Source of the DNA: Planococcus sp. CPCC 101016
Lineage (GTDB): Bacteria; Bacillota; Bacilli; Bacillales_A; Planococcaceae
Direction: 5' to 3'
DNA: 64,000 nt
NCBI RefSeq assembly: GCF_007859295.1
Contig: NZ_VOHB01000003.1
Span: 372,001-436,000 of the forward strand
The position numbers and the translations under genes are program-made. Below the pieces are notes generated by a model. The model did not search any database and was not told where the DNA came from. It saw only the letters and a list, made by a program, of their open reading frames with translations. Positions 43,904 through 54,141 of the stretch are shown here, piece after piece; within the stretch, counting starts at the first letter, position 1; every line of letters starts with the position of its first letter.

Positions 43904-45742
43904 TTAATAAACATCGCGCAAATAGCGTTTGTCGCTGCGCATGGAAGTCAAATAGTCTTCCGCTTGTTCTCCACTCATATTGCCTTCCTGTTCCAGAATG
44001 GTCGCTAATGTGGCGTGCACGTCCTTGGCCATGTATTTTTCATCGCCGCAGACATATACATTCGCACCTGCTTCCAGCCATTGATACACTTCCTGGCTCT
44101 TTTCCAACAAACGGTGCTGCACGTAAATTTTCTCGGCTGTATCACGGGAAAAGGCAACATCCATTTTGGTCAGAACGCCGTCCTTCAACCATTTTTGCCA
44201 TTCGGTCTGGTAAAGGAAATCGGTGACGAAATGCTGTTCACCGAAGAATAGCCATGCGTCTCCTTGAACATCGGTCTCTTCCCGTTCTTCCATGAAGGCA
44301 CGGTAAGGAGCTACTCCTGTGCCGGCACCGATCATGATGATCGGCGTTTCTGGGTTTTCAGGAAGCCTGAAATTATTATTGCTTTGAATAAACACTGGCA
44401 AAGTCGCACCGATATCGGAGCGCTCTGCGCATTGCGTCGAGCAGACGCCTGTCCGTTTGCGTCCATTTGCTTCGTAGCGCAAAGCACCGACTGTCAAATG
44501 GACTTCATCCGGATTTGCTTTTGAGCTGCTGGCAATTGAATACAGGCGAACCGGAATTTTGCGCAGTATTTTAATGAACTCCGCAGCAGGCGCTTGCCAA
44601 GGACCGAAATCTTCCGTCAAGTCGATCAAGTCTCTTCCATAGATATAAGCCTGCAGCTGTTCTTTGTTTTCCGGTTCCAATAGATTGCTTAAGGCATCGC
44701 CTTCTGCAAAAGCTGCCGCTTTTTCGAGCAACGGCTTCGACAGGCTGGTGATTTCAAATGTGGAGATCAACGCGTCGCGTAAGGTGCTTGTATCACCTTG
44801 CTTGTTGATGGGAACCAATTCATCCGGATTCCATCCTGCCGCATGGATCAGCTGATCGACAAGTTTGTCTTCATTTTCAGGAACAATCCCTAAGCTGTCA
44901 CCCGGCTCGTACTGCAGACCGGAGCCTTCCAAATCAAGTTCAAGGTGGCGAGTTTCTTTGTTCGAACCGCGGCCATTCAGATTGATATTCTCTAAAACTT
45001 CCGCACTAAACGGATTGCTGCGCGAATAGGCCGGCTGACTCGCTGCAATGGTTTCTTGTTTTCCTGGAGCAGCTGCAGCGCTTGGTCGATCTGCTTCTCT
45101 TTCTTTGTTTAATATGCTGAAGACACCGTCAAACCATTCTTCTGCCGGTTCTTCAAAGTCCAAATCAGCATCGACGCGTGAATGGATGCGTTTAGCACCC
45201 AATTCCTCCAAGCGTTTATCGAAATCTTTGCCGGTCTGGCAGAAGAATTCATAGGAGCTATCGCCAAGAGACAGGACCGAAAACCGGACATCGTCAAGCT
45301 GTGGCGCTCGTTTGCTGTGCAGGAAGTCATACAGGGCAAGAGCATTGTCCGGCGGATGACCGTCTCCATGCGTGCTCGTGATGACTAGTAAATCTTCCAC
45401 TTTTTTCAAATCTTTCGGTTTGAACTCGTCCATTGGCGTCAGTTTCACTTTATAATCTTTGTCCTGCAGTTTTTTCGAAACTTCTTTAGCAACCGATTCA
45501 CAGTTGCCTGTATGGGAGCCGACCAAAATTGTAATTTCACGGGTTGCCACAGAAGCTCCACCCTGCTGTGCATACCATTCCAAGCCAGGCTGTTCTTGTA
45601 CAGCTACTGTTGATGCCGATTGGGTGCCGGCCAAATAGCCGTTCAGCCAAATTTTCTGGTTGTCTGTCAGCATCGGCAATAATCGGTTGATAAGCTCTAC
45701 TTGTTCCTGGTCAAACGGACTGTTCATTGTCTGCAATTGCAT
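43904..45742 (-). CDS. cysJ: Sulfite reductase [NADPH] flavoprotein alpha subunit
   Basis: About 612 residues. Flavodoxin domain (about 70-215; VGSHTGNCESVAKE, TSTHGDGHPPDNA), FAD-binding domain (about 240-450; RLYSIASSSKANPDEVHLTV) and NADPH-binding domain (GAGTGVAPYRAFMEER, LFFGEQH, YVCGDEKYMAKDV). It passes electrons from NADPH to CysI. The ATG at 45742 is preferred to the GTG at 45751, which overlaps the ribosome binding site. Confidence 0.95.
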   Translation of the reverse strand: MQLQTMNSPFDQEQVELINRLLPMLTDNQKIWLNGYLAGTQSASTVAVQEQPGLEWYAQQGGASVATREITILVGSHTGNCESVAKEVSKKLQDKDYKVKLTPMDEFKPKDLKKVEDLLVITSTHGDGHPPDNALALYDFLHSKRAPQLDDVRFSVLSLGDSSYEFFCQTGKDFDKRLEELGAKRIHSRVDADLDFEEPAEEWFDGVFSILNKEREADRPSAAAAPGKQETIAASQPAYSRSNPFSAEVLENINLNGRGSNKETRHLELDLEGSGLQYEPGDSLGIVPENEDKLVDQLIHAAGWNPDELVPINKQGDTSTLRDALISTFEITSLSKPLLEKAAAFAEGDALSNLLEPENKEQLQAYIYGRDLIDLTEDFGPWQAPAAEFIKILRKIPVRLYSIASSSKANPDEVHLTVGALRYEANGRKRTGVCSTQCAERSDIGATLPVFIQSNNNFRLPENPETPIIMIGAGTGVAPYRAFMEEREETDVQGDAWLFFGEQHFVTDFLYQTEWQKWLKDGVLTKMDVAFSRDTAEKIYVQHRLLEKSQEVYQWLEAGANVYVCGDEKYMAKDVHATLATILEQEGNMSGEQAEDYLTSMRSDKRYLRDVY

Positions 45743-45825
45743 ATGGTTCACCTCGAAATTAGTTTATTTTTTCTTTTTTATAAGTAGCAGTTTCAACTTG
45801 TTTAGGAGGAGTCGGGGTGAAGAAA

Positions 45826-45935
45826 TCGCTCCAGGCGGACGCTTTCCGCGGGCGAAGCGCTGAGCCTCCTCGGGCTTGCGCCCTGTGGGGTCTCATCACT
45901 CCGCTTTCCCGCAGGAGTCGCCGCCTTTCGCTCTT
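45826..45935. repeat. Dispersed GC-rich hairpin repeat upstream of cysJ
   Basis: From TCGCTCCAGGCGGACGCTTT to GTCGCCGCCTTTCGCTC the sequence is GC-rich and self-complementary (GGCGGAC with GTCGCCGCC at the ends; GGGC-TTGC-GCCC inside). It has the form of a widely scattered Bacillales intergenic repeat with the phrase GAGCCTCCTC. The 370-bp gap 45743-46112 holds this element, a further fragment and no gene. Confidence 0.7.
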
Positions 45936-46019
45936 TCTTCTAAGGATCCTGCAGTTAGAAACAAATAAAGTATTGATGACTCATTAGGATATGGAGCAAA
46001 ACAGCTGCGAAAACCCTAA

Positions 46020-46056
46020 TACTCCTGCGGTACAGCGAGACACCGCAGCAGTCTTA
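46020..46056. repeat. Reverse-oriented fragment of the same repeat
   Basis: ACTCCTGCGG at 46021-46030 is the exact complement of CCGCAGGAGT at 45909-45918, and the following CAGCGAGACACCGCAG is of the same repeat type, forming CTGCGG/CCGCAG arms (46025-46030, 46043-46048). Confidence 0.45.
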
Positions 46057-46112
46057 CAGAGTATCAGCACAAAATAATAATTAATCCAAGTTACATATCT
46101 TCATCCCATACA

Positions 46113-46928
46113 TCACAATCGTGCTTCCTGCTGGCGATAATGGCGATCCAGCGCTACAATCATCGCGCCCATTTTCTGATGTTCGGGCTGCAGCACCTGG
46201 ACGATGCCATGGCTTTCCAGCTCTTGGGCAGTGACTTTGCCGACAGCGACTGCGAGCACCCGGTCATTGAAAGCCTCAATGAGCTGAGCTTGTTGTTCTC
46301 CATCCGCAAAGATGTTCTTCACCTGCGTTTTACTCGTAAAGACAATGGCATCCAAAGATTGTTCAATGATGGATTGTTTCAATTGGTCCACAACGAGGGA
46401 ATCCGGTTTTTCGTAGGAATAAGGGCGGGATAGGTAGACGGAGTGGCCATTCTCCTCCAATAGGCTTTTTAGCTTATCGTCATCCTGGTCGTACGCCTGC
46501 AAAAAGATCCGCTGCGGGCTTTTGCCTTTATATTCTTCTGTTAAAGCGGCCAGTAGATTGGCCATTGTGCCGTCATCTGAAACATGAATTGGCTTTAACT
46601 CATGCTCTTTAATCCATTTCATTGTTTTGCTTCCACGAATAGCCAGCTTTGTTGAGTTCAGCTTGTTGATATATGGTTCCAGAAGTCCGATGCTTTCCGC
46701 GGAATCCGTCAAGGTTCTTGCTCCGATACCGGTCGTAAAGATAGCCCAATCAAAGGTTCCAGCTAAAAAATCACTGATATTCTGTTCACTGATCTGGTCA
46801 TTTAAACGCTGCCTGCCTTGGATCGGAAGGATGACTGGAGTGCCGGACTGCTTTTCAATCAGCAAACTGATTTCTTTTGAGGCCCGGACTGCCGCAATAC
46901 CGATTCTCTTTCCGGCTAATCCTTTCAT
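46113..46928 (-). CDS. hemD: Uroporphyrinogen-III synthase (HemD family)
   Basis: 271 residues with two alternating Rossmann-like halves. Recognisable segments are AGKRIGIAAVRASKEI at the start, FDWAIFTTGIGARTL, LDAIVFTSKTQVKNIF and VLAVAVGKVTAQELESHG. It cyclises hydroxymethylbilane to uroporphyrinogen III, substrate of SumT just upstream. It ends the cysH-sumT-sirB-hemD unit, following sirB by 22 bp with GGAGGAGCTG before the ATG. It may be a second copy devoted to siroheme, as heme-operon hemD genes usually sit elsewhere. Confidence 0.85.
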   Translation of the reverse strand: MKGLAGKRIGIAAVRASKEISLLIEKQSGTPVILPIQGRQRLNDQISEQNISDFLAGTFDWAIFTTGIGARTLTDSAESIGLLEPYINKLNSTKLAIRGSKTMKWIKEHELKPIHVSDDGTMANLLAALTEEYKGKSPQRIFLQAYDQDDDKLKSLLEENGHSVYLSRPYSYEKPDSLVVDQLKQSIIEQSLDAIVFTSKTQVKNIFADGEQQAQLIEAFNDRVLAVAVGKVTAQELESHGIVQVLQPEHQKMGAMIVALDRHYRQQEARL

Positions 46929-46950
46929 ATTCAGCTCCTCCTTTCATTGT

Positions 46951-47703
46951 TCACCATACTGGCTGCTGTTCACTTTGCAGCGCTTCATTGGCGCGCTCAG
47001 CGAGAGCTTCCACCATGGATGGGTGATCTCCAAGATACTGGCAAAGTATGATTTGCTGTTCATCTGAAGACAAACTGCTGATTTTCTTCTGCATAGATTT
47101 CACCAAAAGTCCCGTAAACCATAAATAAGGGACGACGAAAATCTGGTTGCTCCCACTATTGATTGAAGCTTGCAATCCTTCATCAAATGATGGGGAGCTG
47201 GCTGCCAAGTAACAGACATCTACATTTGGCACGTTCACCTTTAGCGCCAGTTTCGCAGCAATTTCTTCAATGGAACGGGTAACTTCCGAACTCTTTCCGC
47301 CTCTCCCTACTAACAGGATCTTCGCTTCGGGCAAACGTTCCACAGCCGTCTCCTGCAGGCGCTCGACCAAAATATCCACAATCCGCTCTTGAACACCCAG
47401 CGGTTTTCCGTAAGTAAAGCGAATGTCCGGATAACGCAATGCAGATTTCTTTACTTCGTCCGGAATATCTTCGTAATAATGTCCCGCGCTCAGCAATAAA
47501 ACCGGAACAACTGCAATTTCTGTTGCACCCTGAGCGATAAGACTGTCGATTCCTTCACCAATATCCGGACTGGCCAATTCCAAAAAACAGGTTTCATGAA
47601 GAGAAACGCCAACTTTCTGGTGAACCAGTTCCATAAACGCCATTGCTTCATGGCTTGTTTCTTTAACTCGGCTTCCATGGCTTACATATAATACAGCCTG
47701 CAT
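46951..47703 (-). CDS. sirB: Sirohydrochlorin ferrochelatase (SirB/CbiX family)
   Basis: 250 residues. Two chelatase half-domains; the metal-handling histidines lie in VSHGSR near the N-terminus and LLSAGHYYEDIP, with the second half containing FVVPYLWFTGLL. It inserts iron into sirohydrochlorin to give siroheme for CysI. It follows sumT by 12 bp with AAGGAG before the ATG. Confidence 0.9.
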   Translation of the reverse strand: MQAVLYVSHGSRVKETSHEAMAFMELVHQKVGVSLHETCFLELASPDIGEGIDSLIAQGATEIAVVPVLLLSAGHYYEDIPDEVKKSALRYPDIRFTYGKPLGVQERIVDILVERLQETAVERLPEAKILLVGRGGKSSEVTRSIEEIAAKLALKVNVPNVDVCYLAASSPSFDEGLQASINSGSNQIFVVPYLWFTGLLVKSMQKKISSLSSDEQQIILCQYLGDHPSMVEALAERANEALQSEQQPVW

Positions 47704-47715
47704 TTCTTCATCTCC

Positions 47716-48492
47716 TTATCCTACATGGGCGGCGAGCTGAAATTGCTGTTCATCCTGCAGCTGCTCGTACCATTGCAATTTGTCTCTCAGGCGGACCACT
47801 TCGCCGACGACTATCATGGAGGGATTCTCGAAATCTTTGGCGTTTCGAATAATGTCTTCAAGTGTTCCGGTCACTGTCCGCTGCCGTTCCGTCGTGCCCC
47901 ATTCAATCAAAGCGATTGGTGTCGTGGGCTTCAAGCCGTGGCGCAGCAAACGGCCACAGATTTCCGGAAGCTTGCTGACTCCCATATAGATGCACAAGGT
48001 ATCCATGCTCTTAACAACATGTTCCCAGTACTCATCCTGGTCGACGCCTACTTTGCTGACTCCAGAGATAAAAGCCACAGACGAACTGTAGTCACGATGC
48101 GTAACAGGTATGCCGGCATAGGCAGGCGCTGCGATTCCAGCTGTGATGCCTGGAACGATTTCAAACGGGATATTGTGGTCGACTAAAGCTTCCGCTTCTT
48201 CTCCGCCTCTCCCAAAAACAAAAGGATCGCCGCCTTTTAAGCGCGTTACTACTTTTCCTTGCAAGGCAAAGCGGCAAAGCAGTCCATTGATTTCTTCTTG
48301 TTTTAATGAATGGTTATCAGGTCGTTTTCCGCAATAAATCAATTGCGCATGTTCTTTTGCTTCGTCCAGCAATTCCTGGTTTATTAAACGATCGTACAAG
48401 ATGACATCGGCCTTCTGGATAGCCTTCAACCCTTTCACTGTAATTAAATCAAGGTCGCCTGGACCTGCACCAACTAAATAGACTTTTTTCAT
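47716..48492 (-). CDS. sumT: Uroporphyrinogen-III C-methyltransferase
   Basis: 258 residues. SAM-dependent tetrapyrrole methylase with VGAGPGDLDLITVKG at the N-terminus, YCGKRPDNHS, RLKGGDPFVFGRGGEEAEAL, and VPGITAGIAAPAYAGIPVTHR. It methylates uroporphyrinogen III twice to precorrin-2, the first step to siroheme. It lies 87 bp after cysH under the same S-box. Confidence 0.94.
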   Translation of the reverse strand: MKKVYLVGAGPGDLDLITVKGLKAIQKADVILYDRLINQELLDEAKEHAQLIYCGKRPDNHSLKQEEINGLLCRFALQGKVVTRLKGGDPFVFGRGGEEAEALVDHNIPFEIVPGITAGIAAPAYAGIPVTHRDYSSSVAFISGVSKVGVDQDEYWEHVVKSMDTLCIYMGVSKLPEICGRLLRHGLKPTTPIALIEWGTTERQRTVTGTLEDIIRNAKDFENPSMIVVGEVVRLRDKLQWYEQLQDEQQFQLAAHVG

Positions 48493-48579
48493 AAGCTTCC
48501 TAGACTCCTTTTTTTAATCAGAGAAACGATGATTGCGTCATTCCCCGATCCTTAATTTACCTAAAGCTTGCTGGCCGAC

Positions 48580-49293
48580 TTATGTATGAAGACCACATTC
48601 GGTTTTCGCAAACCCTTTCCATCTTCCGTCGCGGCTGTCTCCATCAGTGGTGACTGCAAACGAACAATGCTTACAGCCGATGCTCGGATAGCCTTCGTCG
48701 TGCAGGATGTTGTATTCAAGGCCGTTCAATTGGATATACTGCCAAACGTCGTCCCATGTCCAATGAATCAGCGGACACACTTTAACGGACTTGAACCGGT
48801 TGTCCTTATTGATAAAATCCGTTTTACTGCGGCTTGCCGACTGCTCTCTTCTCAAGCCGGAAATCCATGCCTGTGCGCCGGAAAGCGTTTGTTCAAGCGG
48901 TTTGACCTTGCGGATGTCACAGCATTTATCCGGCTGGCTGTTCCACAGTTCATCACCGAATTGATTCGCTTGCTGCTCCAACGTCAATTCCGGTTTCTTC
49001 ATCCGGATATTCAATTTCGGGTAACGCTTTTTGACCCGCTCAATCAGTTCATAAGTCTGGTCGAAGTGGACGTCCGTATCCAGAAACACCACTTCGGCAT
49101 CGCTTTTCACTTTCGATATAAGGTCGATTAATACCATACCTTCCGCACCGAAACTGCAGGCATAGACAATGTTCTCCCCGTAAGAATCATAGGCCCATTG
49201 CAGAATATCAGCCGCGCCTTTCAGACTATCGGTCGGCGCCAAGTCCTTAAATGGATCTCCAGTAAACTTCTCGTACGAAACAGCTTGGCTCAT
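48580..49293 (-). CDS. cysH: Phosphoadenylyl/adenylyl-sulfate reductase
   Basis: 237 residues. The PP-loop-like start [13 protein letters not shown] binds the nucleotide, and iron-sulfur cysteines are present as [11 protein letters not shown] and GCKHCSF. The catalytic cysteine is in the C-terminal ECGLH. Enzymes with the CC...CxxC set use APS and often PAPS. Electrons come from thioredoxin. First gene behind the 49351-49530 S-box; AAAGGAGGAAG precedes its ATG. Confidence 0.95.
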   Translation of the reverse strand: MSQAVSYEKFTGDPFKDLAPTDSLKGAADILQWAYDSYGENIVYACSFGAEGMVLIDLISKVKSDAEVVFLDTDVHFDQTYELIERVKKRYPKLNIRMKKPELTLEQQANQFGDELWNSQPDKCCDIRKVKPLEQTLSGAQAWISGLRREQSASRSKTDFINKDNRFKSVKVCPLIHWTWDDVWQYIQLNGLEYNILHDEGYPSIGCKHCSFAVTTDGDSRDGRWKGFAKTECGLHT

Positions 49294-49350
49294 CTATCTT
49301 CCTCCTTTAAACAATCGAGTAATTGCAACTATCAGAACTTAATCTAAATT

Positions 49351-49530
49351 AAACCCCTCTCTTCTTAATAAAACAAGAAGAGAGGGGTTTAATGCGCATT
49401 AGCGGCAGCCTGTCTTCTTATCTTCCAGATCCGATTTGGATCTGCTGGATTTGGCACAGTCTATCGGTCAAAAACCAAAGCTGTTGCCGAAGCTTCAAAG
49501 GGCCAGTCCCTCCACTTCTCATGATAAGAA
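49351..49530 (-). promoter_or_regulatory. SAM-I (S-box) riboswitch of the cysH operon
   Basis: P1 is formed by GATAAGAA (49523-49530) and TTCTTATC (49415-49422), as read on the plus strand. Core elements on the minus strand are GGAGGGACTGGCCC, GAAGCTTCGGCAAC and GTGCCAAATCCAGCAGATC. Terminator: perfect 16-bp stem (49351-49366, 49375-49390) with an eight-base loop, T-poor afterwards (TTTAATTT). Confidence 0.95.
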
Positions 49531-49568
49531 TACCTTATAAGATTACTAGGTTTTAGTGATTTGTCTAA

Positions 49569-49597
49569 ATACTATAGCAATAAAAGATAACTGTCAA
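49569..49597 (-). promoter_or_regulatory. Promoter of the cysH S-box leader
   Basis: TTGACA (49592-49597), 17-bp spacer and TAGTAT (49569-49574) on the minus strand, about 40 bp upstream of the aptamer. Confidence 0.75.
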
Positions 49598-49666
49598 TAA
49601 AACTCTGAAAATATCATTTATTTAGCGAATTTATTTTTCAGACTGTTTATGCTTTGCTTTACGGAT

Positions 49667-50482
49667 TTATTCATCCTGTCCCGCCGCCAAAAACCAATCG
49701 TTCTTCAAGCTTTCCTGATTATAGGAAAACCGGCTTTGGTCTTCGCTATTTCTCACAGTGCCGCCTGCCGCTTCGACAATCGCCTGACCGGCTGCTGTAT
49801 CCCATTCCATTGTCGGCGCAAAGCGTGGATAATAATCTGCAAGCCCTTCCGCTACCAGACAGAATTTAAGGGAACTGCCCGCTGCTGCAATCTCGACCGC
49901 TTTTCCGCCTTTTTTCAAATGCTCTATAAAGTCTTGTGTTTCAACAGACATATGGGAACGGCTCGCAACCACTCGAATCGGATCTTCAGCTTTTCTGACC
50001 CATAGAGGCATACTTTTTTCATGCAATTCCATAGTATTTTTAAATTCCACTGCGGAAGCGTCTTCTAATTTGAATGCTCCGTCCTGTTTTTCGCCGTAAT
50101 AGAAGACATCGGTTGCCGGTACATAAATCGCGCCCAGTACCGGATAGGTCCCTTCTATTAAAGCGATATTGACGGTGAACTCGCCATTGCGTTTGATGAA
50201 TTCCTTGGTGCCGTCAAGGGGATCCACCAGCCAAAACCGCTTCCACGTTCTTCGTTCTTCATAGGAAACTTCACTGCCTTCTTCGCTCAGGACCGGAATA
50301 TCCGGATAGGCACTCTTTAGTCTCGATTCGATGAGTTGATGCGACCGTTGATCGGCAACTGTCAGCGGCGACTCGTCCGCTTTCGCCTCAACGGCCAGTT
50401 CCTGTCCATACACCGCCATAATTTCCTTGCCGGCGGAGAGGCTGATGTCGAGCAAGTCGTTCAGGTCAATGCCGCTGCCCAT
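49667..50482 (-). CDS. cysQ: 3'(2'),5'-bisphosphate nucleotidase
   Basis: 271 residues of the inositol-monophosphatase fold. Metal ligands are in LSEEGSEV, the motif WLVDPLDGTKEFI and EWDTAAGQAIVEAAGG. It hydrolyses PAP (adenosine 3',5'-bisphosphate), the by-product of PAPS reduction. Its ATG overlaps the cysC stop as TGATG, so it is coupled to the PAPS-making kinase. Last gene of the sat operon. Confidence 0.93.
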   Translation of the reverse strand: MGSGIDLNDLLDISLSAGKEIMAVYGQELAVEAKADESPLTVADQRSHQLIESRLKSAYPDIPVLSEEGSEVSYEERRTWKRFWLVDPLDGTKEFIKRNGEFTVNIALIEGTYPVLGAIYVPATDVFYYGEKQDGAFKLEDASAVEFKNTMELHEKSMPLWVRKAEDPIRVVASRSHMSVETQDFIEHLKKGGKAVEIAAAGSSLKFCLVAEGLADYYPRFAPTMEWDTAAGQAIVEAAGGTVRNSEDQSRFSYNQESLKNDWFLAAGQDE

Positions 50483-51084
50483 CAGCCCAGGTATCCGGCT
50501 TTTTTCAAATAATCGATAATTACTTGAACCGATTCTTCCAAAGTCTGCTTATCCGTTTCAATAACGATTTCGGGATCTACTGGCTCTTCGTAAGGTGCGT
50601 CAATGCCTGTAAATCCTTTGATTTCCCCAGCTCTGGCTTTTTTATAAAGTCCTTTTGGATCCCGTATTTCGCAAGTATCCACGCTGCACTTGACATAAAT
50701 TTCGATAAATTCGTCATCTTCAAGCAAAGAGCGGACTTGATCGCGGTCTTCCTGATACGGTGAAATGAAGGCGGACAGGGTCAATACCCCTGCATCGCTC
50801 ATCAGCTTTCCGACCTCGCCGATTCGGCGGATGTTTTCAGTACGGTCTTCCGGACTGAATCCTAAGTTTTTATTTAATCCATGGCGAACGTTGTCGCCGT
50901 CCAGCAGATAGGTGCGGATTCCGAGTGCATGAATTTCTTTTTCAAGCGCGACAGATACCGTCGACTTTCCTGAACCGGATAATCCTGTAAACCACAGCAC
51001 CCCGCTTTTGTGATTATTCAATTTCTGCCTGTCTGCTTTTGTAACACCTGATTCATGCCATACGATATTGGTTGATTTGCTCAT
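50482..51084 (-). CDS. cysC: Adenylylsulfate kinase
   Basis: 200 residues. P-loop [37 protein letters not shown] and the segment [20 protein letters not shown]. It phosphorylates APS to PAPS. AGGAGGAG precedes the ATG, 11 bp after the SLC13 permease gene. Confidence 0.95.
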   Translation of the reverse strand: MSKSTNIVWHESGVTKADRQKLNNHKSGVLWFTGLSGSGKSTVSVALEKEIHALGIRTYLLDGDNVRHGLNKNLGFSPEDRTENIRRIGEVGKLMSDAGVLTLSAFISPYQEDRDQVRSLLEDDEFIEIYVKCSVDTCEIRDPKGLYKKARAGEIKGFTGIDAPYEEPVDPEIVIETDKQTLEESVQVIIDYLKKAGYLG

Positions 51085-51095
51085 TTTTTCTCCTC

Positions 51096-52874
51096 CTAAA
51101 ACCAGTAATAATAAACGATACCGATGGTTACTGACATAACCAGGATGCTAAGCGGCGTTCCCACTTTAATGTAATCCGTGAATTTGTAGCCGCCCGGACC
51201 GTAAACAATAAGGTTGGTCTGATAGCCGATAGGTGTAATGAAACTGGCGGATGCGGAAATGGCGATGATGACCGCAAAGCCCATCGGGTCAAGCTGCAGG
51301 TTACTGGCCATTTCAATGCCAATGGGAATCATCAGAACCGCCGCCGCACTGTTGGTGATTAATTCAGTGAAAATGCTGGTCAGCAAATACACTAAAATCA
51401 GAATCGCCAGCAGACCGAACGGCTGTCCAACAGCTAACAGTCCATCCGCAGCCCACTGTGCCAGACCGGTTTTGGTCATGGCCGCTCCTACACCAAAAGC
51501 ACTGGCAATAAGCAATAGTACATTGAATTGTACATCGTTTTTTGCATCTTCCATTGAAATCGATTTAGTTACCAACAAGATCAGCACCGCTAATGCCATG
51601 GCTTTGAACATGCTCAACCATCCGACAACGACCAGTGCGATAGCACCTAGCAGCACCAGTAATGAAAACCAGCCAACGAATCGGCTTTCCTGCAGTGTTT
51701 TGGGTGTCTTCATGGAAGAGACTACATAAAAATCATTGGATTGCTGGTACTTTTCCACAAAACCCGTTCCGGCGAGCAGCAGCAAGGTGTCTCCCGGACG
51801 CAAAATAATATCGCCGACTTTGCTTTTGATGCGTTCGTTATTGCGATGAACAGCCATGACACCCGCATCGTAACGCGAACGGAATTGAGATTGCTTGATG
51901 GTTTTGGACAATAACGATGATTCATGGGAAACAACGGCTTCGGCAAGCTGCGTGTTGCCATTTTTCAAATCTGCCAATTGCAGATCGGTTCCCGTCTTCA
52001 AAGTCAGCCCTTTTCTCTTTTGCAGATCCGCAATAGTGGAAATGAGACCTGTAAAAATCAAGCGGTCTCCAGACTGGATGACCGTTTTGGAGCTGACTGA
52101 TGAAATCCGTGTCTGATCCCGGATAATTTCAATCAGGTACAAGCCTTTCAAATCACGCAGCTTGGCCTCTTCAACAGTTTGGTTTGCATGTGGAAATGTT
52201 TTATCCACCATCATTTCAGCGATGTAATTCCGGGAGTCTTCTGTCACTTGTTTGCTGAATCCTTTGTTCTCGGGCAATAGCATATTGCCAATCGTGAATA
52301 AATAAATCAGACCAACAATGGTGATCGGAATTCCAACAATTGCTAATTGGAACAGGGAAAACCCAGGCAGCCCATAATCAATCAGCATGCCATGTACCAC
52401 TAGATTAGTGGAGGTTCCCATCAAGGTGATGGTCCCCCCTAAAATCGTTACATACGATAAAGGAATCAACACTTTAGAAGGCGCAATATTCCGCTCTTCA
52501 CACCATTTCTTCAACAACGGCGTCAATGTTACAACAATCGGCGTGTTATTCAAGAAAGCCGAAATCAGCGGAAGCGGAAGGAAAATACGGAATAGGGAGC
52601 CTTTCAGGCTCTTGCCCTTGTTCAGCCAGCCAATCATCATCTGGTCGATCAAGCCATGTTTTTGCACGGTGCCAACAACGATGAACAATAATGCAATGGT
52701 CAGCATTCCTGGATTGGAAAAGCCGCGCAATGCTTCTTCTGTCGTTAAAATCCCTGACAGCAACAAAACCACCAATGCTGAGAATACAATCATATCTGGA
52801 CGGGCAACTTCAAACAGCAAGGCACTGACCATAGCAACGATGACAATTAGCACAAAAATCATTTCGACTGACAT
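51096..52874 (-). CDS. SLC13-family permease with two RCK-C domains (probable sulfate importer)
   Basis: About 592 residues. Two membrane halves (about 1-205 and 395-590) carry the DASS signatures [23 protein letters not shown] and, in the second half, [12 protein letters not shown] and [16 protein letters not shown]. Between them are two TrkA-C (RCK-C) domains (about 210-380; [24 protein letters not shown]), likely regulatory. Sitting between sat and cysC behind an S-box, it is probably the sulfate transporter of the pathway. The ATG at 52874 has AAGGATGG upstream. Confidence 0.88.
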   Translation of the reverse strand: MSVEMIFVLIVIVAMVSALLFEVARPDMIVFSALVVLLLSGILTTEEALRGFSNPGMLTIALLFIVVGTVQKHGLIDQMMIGWLNKGKSLKGSLFRIFLPLPLISAFLNNTPIVVTLTPLLKKWCEERNIAPSKVLIPLSYVTILGGTITLMGTSTNLVVHGMLIDYGLPGFSLFQLAIVGIPITIVGLIYLFTIGNMLLPENKGFSKQVTEDSRNYIAEMMVDKTFPHANQTVEEAKLRDLKGLYLIEIIRDQTRISSVSSKTVIQSGDRLIFTGLISTIADLQKRKGLTLKTGTDLQLADLKNGNTQLAEAVVSHESSLLSKTIKQSQFRSRYDAGVMAVHRNNERIKSKVGDIILRPGDTLLLLAGTGFVEKYQQSNDFYVVSSMKTPKTLQESRFVGWFSLLVLLGAIALVVVGWLSMFKAMALAVLILLVTKSISMEDAKNDVQFNVLLLIASAFGVGAAMTKTGLAQWAADGLLAVGQPFGLLAILILVYLLTSIFTELITNSAAAVLMIPIGIEMASNLQLDPMGFAVIIAISASASFITPIGYQTNLIVYGPGGYKFTDYIKVGTPLSILVMSVTIGIVYYYWF

Positions 52875-52892
52875 GGGCAACCATCCTTCAAC

Positions 52893-54056
52893 TTAGTTAC
52901 TTACTACGGTCTCCCGCAAGCCTTTGATAAGGACATCCGCCACTTCCGGACGGGAGAATTGTTTCGGGGGCTTTTCCCCGTTGCGAAGCAATTCGCGCAC
53001 TTTCGTACCGCTCAAATGAACATGATTTTCTGCCGTATGCGGGCAAGTTTTCGCTGTCGCCATGTTTTCGCATGCATTGCAGTAGAATGAATGCTCGAAT
53101 TTGAAAATCTGGATACCCAGTTCGTCTTCGAACTGGCTGATGAATTCCTGCGCTTCGTAGGTGCCGTAATAATCGCCGACACCGGCATGGTCGCGGCCGA
53201 CAATGAAATGCGTGCAGCCATAGTTCTTGCGGACAATGGCGTGAAGAACAGCTTCTTTCGGTCCTGCGTAGCGCATTGCTGCAGGATAGATGGCCAGACG
53301 TGCTCGGTCTGCAGGGTAATAATGCTTTAAGATGACCTGATAGCTTTCCATCCGGACAGCTGCTGAAATGTCATCAGATTTCGTTTCGCCCACTAGTGGA
53401 TTCAGCAATAGCCCATCAACCACTTCCAATGCCGCTTTTTGAATATATTCATGTGCGCGGTGTACAGGGTTACGTGTTTGGAATCCAACAATCGTTTTCC
53501 AGCCAAGTTCCTGGAACAGCTGGCGCGTTTCAAGTGGGTCCAGATGGAATTCCTCGAACTCGCTGTGGTCTGGACGATTCAATAAAGTAATCGGCCCTGC
53601 GAGGTAAATATCTCCGCGCTCGTATAATTTCTTCACACCTGCGTGTGCTTCTTCTGTCGTTCCGTATATTTTTTCCGCTTCCAGTTGTTTGTCGTAAGCA
53701 TATTTTTCTTTCAATTCGAGCGTGCCGTAGATGACGTTATCTTCGCCTTTTAATGCAATTTCATCTCCTACTTGATAGCTGTCCGCTTCTTCTGCAGTGA
53801 CCGACAGCGTAATCGGTACGCTCCAAACCGTTCCGTTGCTAAGGCGTGATGTATGTACTACACTCTCATAATCTTTTTGTCCAAGGAATCCAGTCAACGG
53901 GCTAAAGCCGCCAATGCCGATCAGCTCCAAATCCGAGATCGCCCAATCTGAAATGAACAAAGAGGAAAGTGTTTCTGCATTTTTCAATGCCTTTTCTCTT
54001 TCCGTACCTGTCACTTGTCTGTTTACCAAATCTCCACCGTGTGCTTTACTCGTCAT
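52893..54056 (-). CDS. sat: Sulfate adenylyltransferase
   Basis: About 387 residues, the length of the single-domain bacterial enzyme. Active-site motifs [24 protein letters not shown] and FCNAC-like [11 protein letters not shown]. It joins sulfate and ATP to APS. The start at 54056 ([13 protein letters not shown]) follows GGAGGTAATGAA; the open frame continues upstream through the riboswitch terminator and is not coding there. First gene of sat-SLC13-cysC-cysQ. Confidence 0.96.
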   Translation of the reverse strand: MTSKAHGGDLVNRQVTGTEREKALKNAETLSSLFISDWAISDLELIGIGGFSPLTGFLGQKDYESVVHTSRLSNGTVWSVPITLSVTAEEADSYQVGDEIALKGEDNVIYGTLELKEKYAYDKQLEAEKIYGTTEEAHAGVKKLYERGDIYLAGPITLLNRPDHSEFEEFHLDPLETRQLFQELGWKTIVGFQTRNPVHRAHEYIQKAALEVVDGLLLNPLVGETKSDDISAAVRMESYQVILKHYYPADRARLAIYPAAMRYAGPKEAVLHAIVRKNYGCTHFIVGRDHAGVGDYYGTYEAQEFISQFEDELGIQIFKFEHSFYCNACENMATAKTCPHTAENHVHLSGTKVRELLRNGEKPPKQFSRPEVADVLIKGLRETVVSN

Positions 54057-54141
54057 TTCATTACCTCCAGTTTTAGTTTTGAATCGTACTGTGTTTCCAT
54101 AAACGTATTGAAACCAAACTTCCAAGGCGTTCAGACAAAAA

